A program made the translations under genes and the position numbers. The notes under the pieces are model-generated. The model searched no databases, was not told where the DNA came from, and saw only the letters and a list, made by a program, of their open reading frames with translations. 14,528 nucleotides of DNA from Trueperaceae bacterium (lineage in GTDB: Bacteria > Deinococcota > Deinococci > Deinococcales > Trueperaceae), in NCBI GenBank assembly GCA_029210865.1, contig JARGGE010000025.1:1-14528 (forward strand), read 5' to 3'. This document shows, in pieces, positions 1-6,153 of this stretch; positions within the stretch are counted from its first letter, which is position 1, and each line of letters begins with the position of its first letter.

Positions 1-1
1 C

Positions 2-625
2 GATGCGACGGCCATCGCGGCGGTACTCGATGCGGGTCGAGCCGGTCTCCGGGTCCACGGCCTCGACCTGGGTCATCTCGCCGTCGGTGCGCGGGCGGCT
101 CGTGTTGCGCTCGCCCCGCTGCTCGCGGGCGACCTGGCCGAGGCGTGGCACGCCCTGCGGGCGGGGGGCGTGCGGCCGGTCGGCGAGCGCGCGCTCACCG
201 CGGCGCGCGTCGCGCACGGCGTCGCGACGGTGCGTGGCGAGGGCGTGCTGGGGCTCCCGCAGGAGACTGGTCTCGCCGACCGCGTCCACCCGCGCAAAGG
301 GTGCTACCTAGGGCAGGAGATCATGGCGCGGGTCGAGGCCCGAGGCCAGCTGCGCCGCACGCTGGTGGGGCTCGCGCTCGACGGGCCGCCGCCCGCGCTC
401 GGCTTGGCGTCGGCCTGGCGGATCGAGGACGCGAGCGGCGCCACCGTGGGGGCCCTCGGCAGCGCCGCGCCGGCGCCGGACGGGGACGGCTGGTGGGCGC
501 TCGCCGTCGCGCGCCGCGACGCCATCGAGGTCGCGGCGGACGAGCCCGGGTTCCCTTGGCGGGTGCGCGCGCCCGACGACGTGCCGCCGATCGGCCCAGC
601 GGCGGTGTCCGCGAAGGTGCGGTAG
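2..625 (+). CDS. ygfZ: YgfZ/GcvT-family folate-binding protein (5' partial)
   Basis: This is the C-terminal part of a tetrahydrofolate-binding protein of the YgfZ (IbaG/COG0354) group. These proteins support iron-sulfur cluster assembly or repair in the cytoplasm and are related to the GcvT aminomethyltransferase. The diagnostic signature KGCYLGQE is encoded at 296-319 and includes the conserved cysteine. It is followed by the usual short C-terminal beta-rich domain. The frame is open from the first bases of the window, so the start lies upstream. A GTG at 170 is only an internal valine, because the upstream residues continue the family fold (for example GLRVHGLDLGHLAVGA). The TAG stop at 623-625 is part of a TAGGCT hexamer that may serve as a -10 box for the next gene. 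The family call is firm. The exact physiological role is inferred from the family. Confidence 0.88.
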   Translation, partial: DATAIAAVLDAGRAGLRVHGLDLGHLAVGARAARVALAPLLAGDLAEAWHALRAGGVRPVGERALTAARVAHGVATVRGEGVLGLPQETGLADRVHPRKGCYLGQEIMARVEARGQLRRTLVGLALDGPPPALGLASAWRIEDASGATVGALGSAAPAPDGDGWWALAVARRDAIEVAADEPGFPWRVRAPDDVPPIGPAAVSAKVR

Positions 626-694
626 GCTGACCTCGTCCCGCGAGCCTGTGCCCTCATCGAACCTCCGAGGCGCGTTCGCTCGCGACCCCACACC

Positions 695-1114
695 ATGATC
701 GAGCCCCCCATCCGCGTCCTCATCGCCAAGCCCGGCCTCGACGGCCACGACCGCGGCGCCAAGGTGGTCGCTCGGGCGCTCCGTGACGCGGGCATGGAGG
801 TCGTGTACACGGGCCTGCGCCAGAGCCCGGACGCGATCGCGGTGGCCGCCCTGCAAGAGGACGTCGACGCGGTCGGGCTCTCGGTCCTGTCCGGGTCGCA
901 CCTGCACCACTTCGCCGAGGTCGTGGCCAAGCTCCACGAGCGGGGCCTGGACGACGTGCTCGTCTTCGGTGGCGGCATCGTCCCGGACGCCGACCGGCCC
1001 GCGCTCGCGGCGCTCGGGGTCGGCGCGGTCTTCGGGCCCGGCACCGACACGCAGGCCATCGTCGCCTACCTCGAGCGCGAGGTGGCGGCGCGCCGCATCG
1101 AGGGCACGCGGTGA
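695..1114 (+). CDS. Stand-alone cobalamin-binding subunit of a methylmalonyl-CoA mutase-type enzyme
   Basis: This 139-aa protein is a complete B12-binding (Rossmann-like) domain of the methylmalonyl-CoA mutase C-terminal type. It shows the cobalamin signature D16-x-H18-x-x-G21 (His18 is the expected lower axial ligand of cobalt), then S63-V-L65 and a G92-G-G-I loop. In two-gene mutases this small subunit pairs with a separate catalytic TIM-barrel subunit to isomerise methylmalonyl-CoA/succinyl-CoA or a related acyl-CoA. No large subunit lies in the window, so the substrate cannot be fixed. The ATG at 695 gives the normal family start (IRVLIAKPGLDGHDRG). No Shine-Dalgarno is visible. A TAGGCT hexamer at 623-628, overlapping the preceding stop codon, is a weak promoter candidate that would give a leader of about 60 nt. 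Confidence 0.9.
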   Translation: MIEPPIRVLIAKPGLDGHDRGAKVVARALRDAGMEVVYTGLRQSPDAIAVAALQEDVDAVGLSVLSGSHLHHFAEVVAKLHERGLDDVLVFGGGIVPDADRPALAALGVGAVFGPGTDTQAIVAYLEREVAARRIEGTR

Positions 1115-1160
1115 GGCTCGGCTCGGTGCGGCCGCTCACCAACCGCTCAAGGAGCGTCGG

Positions 1161-1206
1161 TACGATATCGGACGGCATGCCGTACACCGAGGCCGTTCGG
1201 CCGTGA
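1161..1206 (+). promoter_or_regulatory. Candidate promoter and 9-codon leader ORF before the LysM/M23 gene
   Basis: A TACGAT hexamer at 1161-1166 is the best -10 candidate in the 88-nt gap; no -35 consensus is seen. Ten nt downstream, an ATG at 1177 opens a 9-codon frame (MPYTEAVRP). Its TGA at 1204-1206 overlaps the GTG start (1203-1205) of the peptidase gene as GTGA. The overlap would allow translational coupling of the peptidase to the short ORF. The ORF may be chance. The TACGAT also overlaps the 8-bp palindrome CGATATCG (1163-1170). Confidence 0.35.
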
Positions 1207-2252
1207 TCCCCCGCGCCGCTCGACCGATCACCGTCGCTTCCCGACGGCAGCATCGCGTTCGAACGGCCGGCCCGCTCGTCTGGATCCTCTCGCTGGTGCT
1301 GATCGCTCCGCTCGCGCGCGCGCAGGCGTACGCCTTGGTCGAGGTGCGCGCCGGCGACGCCGTCGGCGCGATCGCCCAGCGCTACGGGGTCGACGTCGAG
1401 GTGCTGCTCGACGCCAACGACCTCGCCGGCCACCTCATCCGCCCCGGCGACGTCCTGCGGGTGCCGCTCCTCGAGGCCCGCGGCGGCGTCGCGGAGCCCG
1501 CGCCCGAGCCACCGCCCGGCTTCCGGCGCCACACGCTCGCCTCGGGCGAGACGCTCACGGAGGTCGTCGAGCGCTACGGCATCACCATGACCGCGCTCGT
1601 CGGCGCGAACCCCGACCTGTCCTCGCTCGATCGCCTGCCGGTGGGCGTCGAGCTGCTCATCCCCCCCGGCGAGGGCCTGGTCGTCGGGCTGGAGCAGGGC
1701 GTCGCGCTCACCGACCTGATCGAGGCCTACGGCGCCGACCCCGCCGAGGTCGCGCGCGCCAACCACCTGCGCGGCCCGTTCGACCTGCGCCCCGGCATGC
1801 TGCTGTTCCTGCCCGGCGTCGCACCGGTGGCGGCGCTCGAGCGCCTGGCGCACGTCCGCGAGCTCGAGAACACCTACGTCTGGCCGCTGCACGGCCGCCT
1901 CACCTCGTACTACGGGCGCCGCAACCTGGGCCTAGGGACGTCCTCGTTCCACCGTGGCCTCGACATCGCCGCCCCGAGCGGCAGCACGATCGTGGCCACC
2001 CGCAGCGGGACCGTGACCTTCGCCGGCTGGTCCGACCGCGGGTACGGGAACCTGGTCAAGGTCCGCCATGCGGGTGGCGCGGAGACCTGGTACGCCCACG
2101 CGAGCCGCGTGCTCGTGCGGGTGGGCGAGAGCGTGTCGCAGGGCGAGCCGATCGCGCTCGTGGGCTCGACCGGCATCTCGACCGGGCCGCACCTGCATCT
2201 CGAGCTGCACGTCCAGGGCGTCGCGATCGACCCCTTGTCCGAACTGCGCTGA
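1203..2252 (+). CDS. Secreted LysM-repeat M23 (LytM/NlpD-type) peptidase
   Basis: This 349-aa exported protein probably cleaves peptidoglycan cross-links or activates amidases at the cell wall. A signal peptide with hydrophobic core at about residues 22-37 and likely cleavage near LARA-QA (about 40) is followed by two clear LysM repeats (about 44-88 and 110-153). A third, degenerate LysM lies at about 159-204. The C-terminal peptidase M23 domain (about 225-345) keeps all four key residues: H250 and D254 (HRGLD), H299 (YAHAS) and H332 (HLHLE). It could therefore be an active zinc endopeptidase, unlike NlpD, which has lost ligands. The GTG at 1203 was chosen because it gives a compact n-region before the signal peptide. 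The frame is open far upstream, but only across the preceding gene. The gene converges on the zinc-ribbon gene with a gap of only 20 bp. Confidence 0.9.
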   Translation: MIPRAARPITVASRRQHRVRTAGPLVWILSLVLIAPLARAQAYALVEVRAGDAVGAIAQRYGVDVEVLLDANDLAGHLIRPGDVLRVPLLEARGGVAEPAPEPPPGFRRHTLASGETLTEVVERYGITMTALVGANPDLSSLDRLPVGVELLIPPGEGLVVGLEQGVALTDLIEAYGADPAEVARANHLRGPFDLRPGMLLFLPGVAPVAALERLAHVRELENTYVWPLHGRLTSYYGRRNLGLGTSSFHRGLDIAAPSGSTIVATRSGTVTFAGWSDRGYGNLVKVRHAGGAETWYAHASRVLVRVGESVSQGEPIALVGSTGISTGPHLHLELHVQGVAIDPLSELR

Positions 2253-2262
2253 CCCACCGCAC

Positions 2263-2274
2263 GAGCGCGCGCTC
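2263..2274. other. 12-bp perfect palindrome in the convergent gap
   Basis: GAGCGCGCGCTC is self-complementary and spans nearly all of the short gap between two convergent genes. Its last two bases are the first two of the zinc-ribbon gene's stop codon on the - strand. It has no T-tract on either side, so a terminator role is only possible, and an alternating GC run like this arises easily at this base composition. Confidence 0.3.
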
Positions 2275-2980
2275 AGCCGCCGTTGGGCTCCTGGTAAAGC
2301 AGCCGACCGCACGACGGGCAGCGCACGACGCCTTGGCCCTTGCGGACCTTCTGCACCACGTGGATGGGCAGTTGCACGTGGCAGCCCCCGCAGCGCTTGC
2401 CGTCGAGCAGCCCTACGAGCGCCAGGCCGCGGCGTGCCTTGCGCACTTGTTCGTACTGCCGCAGCAGCGTCGCATCGACCGACGTCGCGAGCCGCTCGCG
2501 CCGGTCGGTGAGGTCGGCGTCGAGCGCGTCGACGTCGGCCACGCGCGACCGTTCCGCCGCTTCCAGCTCCTCGAGGTGCGGCGCGAGCTCGTCGAGCTGC
2601 TCCTGCAGGGCGGCGAGCTCGGCCGCCGCCGCCTCGAGCCGCTCCATGAGCGGCAAGGCGTCCTCCTCGAGCTCCTGGGCGCGGGTCGCGAACTGCAGTT
2701 CCTGGTTCTGGAACTGCGACATCTCCTTGGCCGACGAGGCCCGCAGCGCCGACTCGGACGCCGATTTGCGCCGCTCCTGGAGCGACTTGAGCTCGAGTTC
2801 GGCGGCCGCGACCTGCTTGCGCAGGTCGTCGTGGAGGTGCTTGACGCGGCGGTGTTCGGTCTCGAGCTCGGAGCGTCGGGCGCGGGCGTCCAGCAGCTCC
2901 TGGGGCGTCTCGCCCCGGGTGGCGGCGAGCGCGTCACGTTCCAAGTCGAGGGATTGGACCTCGCTCAGCGTTTCGAGCAT
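2273..2980 (-). CDS. Coiled-coil protein with C-terminal C4 zinc ribbon (DUF164/CT398 family)
   Basis: This 235-aa cytoplasmic protein belongs to the zinc-ribbon family COG1579, whose structural members are H. pylori HP0958 (FlgZ) and Chlamydia CT398. Residues about 5-180 are almost entirely charged heptads predicted to form a long coiled-coil hairpin, with a QNQEL segment (91-95) after KEMSQF near the bend typical of the family. The C-terminal ribbon has C197-x2-C200 and C221-x2-C224. Family members bind RNA or RNA polymerase factors in a few species, but the function in most bacteria is unknown, so I do not assign one. Unlike its neighbours it has a perfect Shine-Dalgarno, AGGAGG (2985-2990 on the - strand), 4 nt before the ATG. 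That fits a normal 5' leader rather than leaderless initiation. Confidence 0.9.
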   Translation of the reverse strand: MLETLSEVQSLDLERDALAATRGETPQELLDARARRSELETEHRRVKHLHDDLRKQVAAAELELKSLQERRKSASESALRASSAKEMSQFQNQELQFATRAQELEEDALPLMERLEAAAAELAALQEQLDELAPHLEELEAAERSRVADVDALDADLTDRRERLATSVDATLLRQYEQVRKARRGLALVGLLDGKRCGGCHVQLPIHVVQKVRKGQGVVRCPSCGRLLYQEPNGG

Positions 2981-3025
2981 GCGGCCTCCTGAACATCGAA
3001 CGCCCCGCGCGAGCGGATCGCGGGG
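2981..3025 (-). promoter_or_regulatory. 5' leader of the zinc-ribbon gene: strong SD and GC hairpin
   Basis: The Shine-Dalgarno AGGAGG (2985-2990, read on the - strand) lies 4 nt before the ATG. Upstream in the presumed leader, CCCCGCG (3003-3009) pairs with CGCGGGG (3019-3025) around a 9-nt loop. The stem can extend outward if a 2-nt bulge is allowed. The hairpin would lie in the mRNA if transcription starts near 3061, as the TACACT box at 3068-3073 predicts. A regulatory role is not shown. Confidence 0.55.
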
Positions 3026-3067
3026 GGCGTCGGACGAGACGGTTGGGGATCAAGCTTCACGTCCCGC

Positions 3068-3108
3068 AGTGTAGCACCGGACGGCGCGGCGCCCGTCCGG
3101 GATACACT
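3068..3108. promoter_or_regulatory. Symmetric divergent promoter with central inverted repeat
   Basis: Two identical TACACT -10 boxes point away from each other: 3068-3073 on the - strand (for the zinc-ribbon gene) and 3103-3108 on the + strand (for the 168-aa gene, 6 nt before its GTG). Between them lies a perfect inverted repeat, CCGGACGG at 3077-3084 and CCGTCCGG at 3093-3100, with an 8-bp spacer. The order is AGTGTA, 3 nt, arm, 8 nt, arm, 2 nt, TACACT, so nearly the whole 41 bp is one dyad. The -35 regions of both promoters would fall inside the inverted repeat and overlap each other. No -35 consensus is present, which would suit a bound regulator. The sequence is seen directly; the promoter and operator roles are inferred. 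Confidence 0.55.
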
Positions 3109-3114
3109 CGCGCC

Positions 3115-3621
3115 GTGATCGAAGATTCCGTCGAAGGCTTCGTCGCTCGCTGGCGGGCGCACGCCGTCCGCGCCACCGCGTTCGCGCGGGCGGAGGGCAG
3201 CCCGCTGCTCGAGCTCGAGGTCGGGGGCGCCGTCGTGCAGACGCTGGAGCGCACCGGTCCGTACGCGGCGCCGGCGGGCGCGATCCGCGTGATCCTCCAT
3301 GCGGTGACCGAGCGCTTCGAGCCGGTCGAGCCGTTCGTCGGCGCCGAGCGGCACCTGCACGCCGTCGGTCTGGCCGCCGTCGAGGTCCAGGGACCGGTGC
3401 TCGAACGCGACGGCCCCGTCGCCGTCCTCGATGCGGGCGTCCCGATCGTCGTCGGCCTGGATCCGGGCGCCACCTTCGGCCAGGTCGCCGGCGCGCCCGG
3501 GGTCGCGATGCCCGCGGTCGGCGCCTGGGTCCGCTGCGTCGGGCTCGCGCCCGCGCAAGCGTTCGTGCTGCCGCCCGAACGGACGCGCGTCGACCAGACG
3601 CCGACCGACGAGCTCGTCTGA
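3115..3621 (+). CDS. Hypothetical protein upstream of the HDAC-type deacetylase
   Basis: I do not recognise this 168-aa protein. It has no signal peptide, no membrane segment and no cysteine pair. It appears to be mostly beta strand with many short valine-rich stretches (LELEVGGAVVQTLE, PVAVLDAGVPIVVGLDPG) after an N-terminal helix (VEGFVARWRAHAVRATAFARAEG). One cysteine occurs late (WVRCVG). The GTG at 3115 was chosen because a TACACT -10 box ends 6 nt before it, a leaderless arrangement; the frame is open upstream to 3043, but that would overlap the promoter. Its stop is 13 nt before the deacetylase start, so the two are very likely co-transcribed. Codon use matches its neighbours, so it looks like a resident gene. 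It could be a lineage-specific partner of the deacetylase. Confidence 0.75.
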   Translation: MIEDSVEGFVARWRAHAVRATAFARAEGSPLLELEVGGAVVQTLERTGPYAAPAGAIRVILHAVTERFEPVEPFVGAERHLHAVGLAAVEVQGPVLERDGPVAVLDAGVPIVVGLDPGATFGQVAGAPGVAMPAVGAWVRCVGLAPAQAFVLPPERTRVDQTPTDELV

Positions 3622-3634
3622 CGCCGGCCCGACC

Positions 3635-4525
3635 GTGCCGGACGCCGTCAGCCCCGCCCACCTGCCCGCGCCGCTGCCGCCGGGCCACCGCTTCCCGATG
3701 ACGAAGTACGCCCGCGTGGCCGAGCGCCTGCGCGCGGACGGCTGGGCGGTCGCGGCCGCCGTCGAGGCCGACGACGAGGCCCTGCGGCGCGCCCACGATC
3801 CCGGGTACCTCGACGCGGTCGCGCGCTGCGCCCTCGACCCGAAGGCCGAGCGGCGCCTCGGCTTCCCGCAGACCCCCGAGCTCGTGCGCCGCGCCAAGGC
3901 GTCGGTCGGCGGGACCCTGACGGCCGCGCGGCAGGCGCTCGCGGGCGGTCTGGGGGTCGCCCTCGCCGGCGGCACCCACCATGCCTTCGCCGACCGCGGC
4001 GAGGGCTTCTGCGTGTACAATGACCTCGTCGTCGCGGCCCGCACGCTGCTCGACGAGGGCGCGGTGGCGCGGGTGCTGGTCGTCGACCTCGACGTCCATC
4101 AGGGGAACGGCACCGCCGAGTTCTGCGCCGACGACGAGCGGGTCGTGACCTACTCGGTCCACGGGGCCCGCAACTACCCGTTCGTCAAGGCGCGCAGCGA
4201 CGTCGACGTGGCGCTCCCCGACGGCGTCGACGACGCCGGGTACCTCGCGGCGCTCGAGCGCACCCTGCCGGCGGTGTGGCGCGCGGCGGCGCCCGACCTG
4301 GTCGTGTTCCAGGGCGGGGTCGACGTCCTCGCCGGCGACCGCTTCGGGCGCATGGCGCTGACGCACGCGGGCGTGGTGGCGCGCGATCGCTTCGTGGCGG
4401 AGCTCGCCCGCGACGCCGGGACGCCCCTCGCCACCACCCTGGGGGGTGGCTACCACGTCGACGTCGAGCGCACGGTGGCCGCGCACGTCGCCGGCCTGAC
4501 CGCGATCGCGCACGCCCTCGCGTGA
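3635..4525 (+). CDS. Histone-deacetylase-fold deacetylase (HDAC/AcuC/APAH superfamily)
   Basis: This 296-aa zinc hydrolase has the arginase/deacetylase fold. It would remove acyl groups from acetyl-lysine or acetylated amines. The catalytic set is intact: the tandem His pair H115-H116 in GGTHHAF, the GFCVYND segment at 124-130, zinc ligands D153 and H155 (DLDVHQGNGT), the third ligand D230 (QGGVDVLAGD), and the transition-state Tyr273 in LGGGYH. The short form starting PPGHRFPMTKY resembles the compact bacterial proteins related to class IV HDAC11 rather than AcuC, which is longer. The GTG at 3635 gives the standard family N-terminus. It lies 13 nt after the 168-aa hypothetical gene, suggesting a two-gene operon. 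The natural substrate is unknown; polyamine or protein lysine deacetylation are both possible. Confidence 0.92.
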   Translation: MPDAVSPAHLPAPLPPGHRFPMTKYARVAERLRADGWAVAAAVEADDEALRRAHDPGYLDAVARCALDPKAERRLGFPQTPELVRRAKASVGGTLTAARQALAGGLGVALAGGTHHAFADRGEGFCVYNDLVVAARTLLDEGAVARVLVVDLDVHQGNGTAEFCADDERVVTYSVHGARNYPFVKARSDVDVALPDGVDDAGYLAALERTLPAVWRAAAPDLVVFQGGVDVLAGDRFGRMALTHAGVVARDRFVAELARDAGTPLATTLGGGYHVDVERTVAAHVAGLTAIAHALA

Positions 4526-4563
4526 ACGGCACCGCCGCGTGACCGGCGTCGCGCGCGGGCTCG

Positions 4564-4585
4564 AGGCGCCGCCCCGGCGTCGCCT
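4564..4585 (+). terminator. Weak hairpin after the deacetylase gene
   Basis: AGGCGCCGCC (4564-4573) and GGCGTCGCCT (4576-4585) are inverted complements with one mismatch. They would form a GC-rich stem about 40 nt after the deacetylase stop codon. There is no T-tract, so intrinsic termination is uncertain. The rest of the 102-nt gap (4526-4627) holds the palindrome and -10 box listed separately, and I see no gene in it. Confidence 0.3.
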
Positions 4586-4586
4586 G

Positions 4587-4619
4587 GCGTCCGGCCGGAC
4601 GCTGGCGACCTGCTAGGCT
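4587..4619 (+). promoter_or_regulatory. Palindrome plus -10 box upstream of the DUF512 gene
   Basis: A perfect 16-bp palindrome, GCGTCCGGCCGGACGC (4587-4602), covers the place where a -35 element would be. A TAGGCT -10 box follows at 4614-4619, 8 nt before the GTG start, fitting leaderless transcription. The half-site CCGGACG is also the arm of the inverted repeat at 3077-3100, in the opposite arrangement. A regulator binding site is possible but unproven. Confidence 0.45.
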
Positions 4620-4627
4620 GGCGCGTC

Positions 4628-6049
4628 GTGCCCCCTGCCGCCCGCACCACCCACCGTCCGTCGGACCCCGCCGAGCCGCCCTTCGTCGCCCCCGTGCGCG
4701 AGGTGGCGCCCGGCTCGCCCGCCGCCCTGGCCGGCATCGCCGCCGGGTGGGAGCTCGTGCGCATCAACGGCCAGTGGGTGCCCGACGTCCTCGCCTACCG
4801 CCGCGAGCTCGAGCGCGGCCGCGCGGTGCTCGAGGCGCGCGACCCCGCGAGCGGCGCGACGGCGGTCGTCGACGTCGATTGGGAGGACCCCGGCCTCGAG
4901 TTCGAGGACGTCATCTTCGACGGGCTGCGGCTGTGCGCCAACAAGTGCGAGTTCTGCTACGTCCACCAGATGCCCAAGGGCTTCCGCAAGAGCCTCTACA
5001 CGATGGACGACGACTACCGCACCAGCTTCCTCTACGGCAGCTTCGTCACGCTGACCAACCTCACCGAGGAGGACGTGGCCCGCATCCTCGACGAGCACCT
5101 CTCGCCGCTCTACGTCAGCGTCCACACCGCCGACGAGCAGCTGCGCGCCGACATGATGAAGTGGTGGCGCCTGAAGGTGAAGGACCCCGCCGCCACCAGC
5201 ATCCGCGGGATGATCGAGCGCCTGGAGCCCATCGACCTCTTCACGCAGGTCGTCGCCGTCCCGGGGCGCAACGACGGTGCCGCGCTCGACGCCACCCTCG
5301 AGTACCTCGCCTCGCGGCCGAACGTGCAGGCCGTGGCCGTGGTGCCGGTCGGCCTCACCGACCACCGCCGCAACCTGCCGGACGTCCGCACCCTCACGGC
5401 CGCCGAGGCGGAGGATCTGATCGTGCGCGTCGAGGCCTTTCAGCGCCGCATGCTCCGCGAGAAGGGGACGCGCTTCGCGTTCCTGTCCGACGAGCTCTAC
5501 CTGGTGGCGGGCCGACCCCTTCCGGCCGCCGAGGCGTACGAGGGCTTCGTCATGCTCGAGAACGGGGTCGGCATGGTGCGCGACTTCCTCGAGGCGCCGC
5601 TGCCTGCCCTCCCCGAGCGGCTCGACGCGCCCCGGCGGGTGTTGCTCGCGACCGGCCGCCTGTTCGGCCCGGTGCTCGAGCGCGCGGTCGCGCCCTTGCG
5701 GGCCGTGGCTGGGCTCGAGCTCGAGGTGCGCCCGCTCACGAACAAGTCCTTCGGCGCCGTCACCACGGTCGCGGGTCTGCTCGCGGGCCGCGACGTGCTC
5801 ACGCAGGTGGCGCCCGGCGAGGCCGACCTGCTCCTGCTGTCCCCGAGCATGCTCAAGTACGGCACCGAGACGCTGCTCGACGACCGCACCCTCGACGACC
5901 TGCGCCGCGACCTCGGGACGCGCGTCGAGGTCGGCGGCACGAACCTCGCCGAGCTCTTCGCGAGCGTCCTCGGCGCCGGTGGCGCGACCGCCCGTCCGCA
6001 GTTCGGCTTCTCGACCCACGCCGTCAAGGAAGCCTCCGGGCAGCACTGA
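4628..6049 (+). CDS. PDZ / radical SAM / DUF512 protein
   Basis: This 473-aa cytoplasmic iron-sulfur protein belongs to the DUF512 family (COG1625), which has no established reaction. In order it has a PDZ-like domain (about 20-85, VREVAPGSPAALAGIAAGWE), a radical SAM-type cluster motif C103-x3-C107-x2-C110 within LRLCANKCEFCYVHQMPKG, and a barrel portion with the family stretch SLYTMDDDYRTSFLYGSF. The C-terminal DUF512 domain (about 335-455) has TNKSFGAVTTVAGLLAGRD and the terminal LSPSMLKYGTETLLDDRTLDDL. Length and order match the family. The GTG at 4628 sits 8 nt after a TAGGCT -10 box. The last 11 residues (463-473) and the TGA stop are encoded by the first unit of a 42-bp tandem repeat, so the normal C-terminus may have been replaced. 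Confidence 0.9.
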   Translation: MPPAARTTHRPSDPAEPPFVAPVREVAPGSPAALAGIAAGWELVRINGQWVPDVLAYRRELERGRAVLEARDPASGATAVVDVDWEDPGLEFEDVIFDGLRLCANKCEFCYVHQMPKGFRKSLYTMDDDYRTSFLYGSFVTLTNLTEEDVARILDEHLSPLYVSVHTADEQLRADMMKWWRLKVKDPAATSIRGMIERLEPIDLFTQVVAVPGRNDGAALDATLEYLASRPNVQAVAVVPVGLTDHRRNLPDVRTLTAAEAEDLIVRVEAFQRRMLREKGTRFAFLSDELYLVAGRPLPAAEAYEGFVMLENGVGMVRDFLEAPLPALPERLDAPRRVLLATGRLFGPVLERAVAPLRAVAGLELEVRPLTNKSFGAVTTVAGLLAGRDVLTQVAPGEADLLLLSPSMLKYGTETLLDDRTLDDLRRDLGTRVEVGGTNLAELFASVLGAGGATARPQFGFSTHAVKEASGQH

Positions 6050-6141
6050 CGGTGGCGCCACGCCGTCAAGGAAGCCTCCGGGCAGCACTGACGGTGGCGC
6101 CACTCCGTCACGGAAGCCTCCGGGCAGCACTGACGGTGGCG
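6016..6141 (+). repeat. Three-unit 42-bp tandem repeat at the DUF512/MBL junction
   Basis: The units are 6016-6057, 6058-6099 and 6100-6141. The first two are identical and the third differs by two substitutions (ACGCC to ACTCC, and CAAGG to CACGG). Each unit contains an inverted repeat CCGTCA ... TGACGG that could form a hairpin with roughly 20 bases between the arms. The first unit encodes the C-terminus of the DUF512 protein. Every unit carries a TGA in that frame (6047, 6089, 6131), so copy number does not change the protein. The MBL frame stays open through all three units and contains a GTG in each. There is no spacer between units, so this is not a CRISPR array. Confidence 0.92.
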
Positions 6142-6153
6142 GGATCGACTTCG

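Noticed and set aside
783..1202. Upstream extension of the LysM/M23 frame
   Set aside because: The sequence overlaps the B12-binding gene and does not look like protein. The signal peptide begins just after the GTG at 1203.
3043..3114. Earlier ATG for the 168-aa hypothetical protein
   Set aside because: The segment contains the symmetric promoter, and the GTG at 3115 has the leaderless -10 spacing.
3077..4602. CCGGACG heptamer as a regulon motif by itself
   Set aside because: Single copies occur several times inside coding regions here, so only the paired arrangements were kept as observations.
6016..6141. CRISPR-like array
   Set aside because: The 42-bp units are directly adjacent with no spacers, and no cas genes are nearby.
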